A program made the position numbers and the translations under genes. A stretch of 10,527 nucleotides of DNA from assembly GCA_019677205.1 (NCBI GenBank), contig JAAMXY010000238.1, forward strand, positions 1 to 10,527, given 5' to 3'. Below the pieces are notes generated by a model. The model did not search any database, was not told the DNA's origin, and saw only the letters and a list, made by a program, of their open reading frames with translations. Of the stretch, positions 8,801-10,527 are shown one piece after another. Source of the stretch: Pinguiococcus pyrenoidosus (lineage: Eukaryota; Sar; Pinguiophyceae; Pinguiochrysidales; Pinguiochrysidaceae). Numbering within the stretch: position 1 is the stretch's first letter; each line of letters starts with the position of its first letter.

Positions 8801-9441
8801 CGTCCAGGGCTACGAGCTTGACGTAGGTTTCGCCGAAGCTGTTCGCGCTTTGTCCCTCCCCGGCTCACACGCAGTCATCTCAGGCGTGGGCGGCCCACTG
8901 GAGTCCCAATCTTTTCGGGGTTCGAGCGCAGATCGTCAAGAGCGACCCAGAGACGGCGTGTCGCGAGGAGGGAGCTGGCGACCAGAGCGTCCTGCACCAC
9001 CGCGTCGTCTTAGTCCGCAGAGGTATGCATGCTGCTTCTCGGGATCCGCTTCAGCGTCGTGACGAAGATCGACGCATTTCGCAGGCAACTGCCCATTCGT
9101 TCACAAAGTACTGACCGCGCAAGCAGCGGGAGCCCTCGGCGTCATCATTGAGGACCACGGTCAATGCGAGCACTTCGATCAGTTCTGCGTCCCAGGAGCT
9201 GACTGGGTAAAGCAGGCCGCAGTGGCGGGGTTGTAAAACCGCTTCTTCGCCGTTGCTCATAATCGCTGCTGCATCCTAGGTGAAGGAGCGAGAGGGCTTC
9301 GCGAACCTGGATCATCCACAAGACTGGCGGAAAGTGCGCATTCCCGCGGTGCTTATTTTAGAGGAGGCTGGCCACCGTCTGCGGAGAAGCATTGATGAAG
9401 TGGTGCCTCAGGCACGGGCCTTTGTAGTGGAGGAGCTCTGA
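5826..9441 (+). CDS. Probable secretory-pathway mosaic protein: degenerate JmjC (cupin_8)-like domain, two FN3 domains, PA domain; 14 exons
   Basis: Proposed exons: 5826-6128, 6194-6289, 6369-6845, 6926-7048, 7120-7523, 7582-7714, 7823-7879, 7942-8076, 8144-8248, 8317-8465, 8570-8822, 8884-9022, 9085-9206 and 9280-9441 (2658 nt, 885 residues, TGA). Residues 1-25 form a hydrophobic N-terminus like a signal peptide. About 118-335 resemble JmjC/cupin_8: VPKYITNNLL (172-181), a Phe-Leu-rich strand after HALHCP (206-211), RVFSAIDW (228-235), PGSLAFAAAGS and VIDASNYVRALEEL. FN3-1 is about 445-568 (VELEWDCDY; TTLADLEADTEYTFAIG across a splice). FN3-2 is about 572-682 (SVALYWSPPTDNGG; NYAFRMAAVNAKGRGPWSK). 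The PA domain is about 725-885 (VVLVRRGNCPFVHKV; AQAAGALGVII; IPAVLILEEAG). PA and FN3 domains usually mediate binding outside the cytosol, so an ER, Golgi or surface role is inferred. The iron ligands look lost (see findings). Least certain: the integrity of exon 1, the 58 nt intron at 7524-7581 and whether the gene continues past 9441. Confidence 0.85.
7737..7822 (+). repeat. AAC/CAA-rich low-complexity stretch inside an intron
   Basis: The 3' two thirds of the sixth intron of the JmjC/FN3/PA gene is built of AACA/CAAC-like words with scattered ATT. It ends at the acceptor ATTAG. The stretch is purine- and A-rich on the plus strand, unlike the GC-rich exons beside it. It helps to make this intron the longest in the window (108 nt). 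Confidence 0.6.
8514..8539 (+). repeat. (TGC)n microsatellite within an intron
   Basis: About eight TGC/GCT triplets with one interruption (CTACTG) lie in the 104 nt intron between the two exons that code for the end of the second FN3 domain. Slippage here probably explains why this intron is longer than the 60-80 nt norm of the gene. Confidence 0.85.
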
Positions 9442-9544
9442 AAGAGACGGCACTTTTACACGCAGTTCGAGGGACAGACTGCTGCCGTCATCTCGATTCA
9501 AACCTCGTTTCTTCGATTCTTGGGGCTGCACACAGTCCGTCGCA

Positions 9545-9769
9545 ATGGGGCTCACATGGAAGGAGCTTTCCCGGGAAGAGCACCGGTGAAAGAGTTGCGC
9601 AGGTCCTTCTCGTCGGGAAGGAATCCACCGAGGAGTCTCAACGCCTCTCATCGCCTAGGGCGCGATCCGCGCTTGCCCTCCGCGCGCTTGGGAATGGGAT
9701 GCAATGCATGGAGACCAAACCAGAAGAGGCAACGGAACTGGCCAACACGGCGTTGTGCTTCAGGCCTCC
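9545..9769 (+). CDS. Start of an unidentified gene, or further exons of the preceding gene (two exons, incomplete)
   Basis: Two segments read well as coding: ATG at 9545 to 9585, then 9659-9769, joined across a 73 nt GT...AG intron (gtgaaa ... cctag) in phase 2. The product begins MGLTWKELSREEHR, and continues as a Glu/Ala-rich helix containing CMETKPEEATELANT. A strong donor (GTGAGA) follows at 9770 in phase 2. A downstream acceptor at 9835 would give a 66 nt intron, but the frame it opens looks non-coding, so the rest of the gene is unresolved. The ATG context (GCAATGG) is good. It lies only 104 bp after the preceding stop, far closer than other genes here, and 9536 is also a usable acceptor in the same frame. 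These exons may therefore belong to the upstream gene. No family was recognised. Confidence 0.4.
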
Positions 9770-9922
9770 GTGAGATTTCCCCAATCAAAGGGCAAAGAGA
9801 GCCGGAAGCGACTGAATGCGACACGGGGGCTATAGAACCAGTGCGCCATTCCGTTCCATCATCTCTCTTTGCCTTCCAATCGATCGAAGACGGGGACTGT
9901 CAAGACCAGCGGCTGGCCGTAG

Positions 9923-10120
9923 CGACTTCGCACCACCGGCGTCCTGCTGTACTTCACAACGGGGAAGGAACCAAAGGGAAGCTTGGCGCAATCAAAACGC
10001 GAATGCCGAGTGTGGTGGAGCCACGCGCCTTGCGTCCTTGATCGACGAACAGACGACGACGACGACCAGGACAGGCGCGGGACGCTCCCGGAGGATTTTG
10101 ATCTCCTCGGAAGCACGGAA
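9923..10120 (+). CDS. Candidate exon with PH-like beta-strand segment (unassigned)
   Basis: After a possible acceptor (CCGTAG at 9917-9922), this frame is open until TAG at 10121-10123. It reads like folded protein: TTGVLLYFTTGKEPKGSLAQ is reminiscent of strands 3-4 of a pleckstrin homology domain, where a hydrophobic strand is followed by PKG and a second strand. An Asp run encoded by GAC repeats (10052-10066) and PEDFDLL follow. One candidate donor (gtgcgc at 9841) would give an 82 nt intron, but its upstream exon does not look coding. I could not connect this segment in frame to the 9545-9769 exons. It may be a real exon of a poorly resolved gene, a decayed gene or chance. PH assignment is a suggestion only. 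Confidence 0.25.
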
Positions 10121-10125
10121 TAGCG

Positions 10126-10347
10126 AAGCGCTACGTGGTTAAAGACACCGAAGAGTTGGATAGCTGCTGCCGCCACGATGTTTTGCATCAGCATTTGAGT
10201 GACCGTCTGAACGCAAGGATGTCCAAGGCCTCCGAGACGAAGAGCGCGGTGTGGCAAAATGCTGTCCGTAGGAGGAAGAGGATGTCGAGCACAGGACAGA
10301 GACCTTTCCTCAATGCACTTGCAAGAAGCCATCTTCATCGCGAGTAG
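10126..10347 (+). other. Candidate coding fragment, unresolved
   Basis: This frame reads KRYVVKDTEEL at its start and AVWQNAVRRRKR further on, ending at TAG 10345-10347. Both pieces resemble the last strand and helix of a PH domain (basic-aromatic strand, then a helix with an invariant Trp), and so would complete the 9923-10120 segment. However, the two lie in different frames with no GT donor between PEDFDLL and KRYVVK. Either a splice joins them elsewhere, or the locus is frameshifted, or the match is coincidental. Confidence 0.2.
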
Positions 10348-10527
10348 AATGATCTACGTTGCTGAGCTCCACACGAAGAGAACGCAAACGAGCTTGTGTG
10401 AAGTACGGCAGCCAAAGCTGCAGCGCCATTCCGCTTCCCTGCAGGCCGGGAACTCAGGTCCAGCGGCTGGCGGCGTTTCGATCTACCTAGCTTGCTATTG
10501 TGCCGCCACCGCCTGGACCATCACATT
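10348..10527 (+). other. Window end; open frame running off the edge
   Basis: No gene is firmly supported. One plus-strand frame is open from 10211 to the last base without a stop (105 codons). It contains a helix-like stretch, LQEAIFIASRMIYVAEL, near 10316-10366. It may be an exon of the unresolved plus-strand gene continuing beyond the window. Confidence 0.25.

Noticed and set aside
9520-10041. A 173-codon plus-strand frame
   Set aside because: It begins at TTG, has shadow-like Arg/Pro/Ser composition and crosses the clean 73 nt intron at 9586-9658.
10052-10066. GAC trinucleotide run as a disease-type or regulatory repeat
   Set aside because: Only five units; more simply a short Asp run in a possible exon.
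9859-10338. A 159-codon minus-strand frame near the window end
   Set aside because: No motif, Ser/Arg-rich, and the plus strand has better splice sites and composition here; kept as not supported.
1-10527. Bacterial operon, CRISPR array, tRNA, rRNA or insertion sequence
   Set aside because: No direct-repeat/spacer array, transposase motif, terminal repeats or recognisable structural RNA was seen, and the genes contain many short introns.

Overview
The window reads as nuclear DNA of a GC-rich, compact unicellular eukaryote, most likely an alga or related protist. It is not bacterial. The three clear genes are interrupted by at least 20 short GT...AG introns (58-108 nt), and protein frames and domain motifs only become continuous when these are removed. 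Their architectures (FHA-PP2C phosphatase, Golgi-type sulfotransferase, JmjC/FN3/PA mosaic) are eukaryotic. I cannot name the lineage from the sequence alone.

Layout. (1) Positions 1-531: no resolved gene; a 3 x 16 bp tandem repeat and a probable 3' splice site at 531. (2) 532-3673, plus strand: a five-exon gene for a protein with a long, low-complexity N-terminal half, an FHA phosphothreonine-binding domain and a complete PP2C phosphatase domain. The true first exon is unresolved. (3) 3674-4193: a convergent intergenic region with two TGTAA elements and a C-rich decamer repeat. (4) 4194-5477, minus strand: a four-exon membrane-anchored sulfotransferase. A tiny first exon supplies half of the transmembrane anchor, and a short last exon lies beyond the first apparent stop. 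(5) 5478-5825: a 348 bp divergent promoter region with a 20 bp inverted repeat. (6) 5826-9441, plus strand: a proposed 14-exon gene for an 885-residue, probably secretory-pathway protein. It has an N-terminal hydrophobic segment, a JmjC (cupin_8)-like domain whose iron ligands appear lost, two fibronectin type III domains and a C-terminal protease-associated (PA) domain. (7) 9442-10527: coding-like fragments on the plus strand that I could not assemble into one model, including a well-spliced two-exon start and a PH-like segment.

The three resolved genes do not form an obvious pathway. The sulfotransferase and the JmjC/FN3/PA protein are divergently transcribed from one short region, and both are predicted to enter the secretory pathway, so shared regulation is possible. 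The PP2C gene looks like an independent intracellular signalling gene. The most novel item is the JmjC-like/FN3/FN3/PA fusion with a degenerate catalytic centre.
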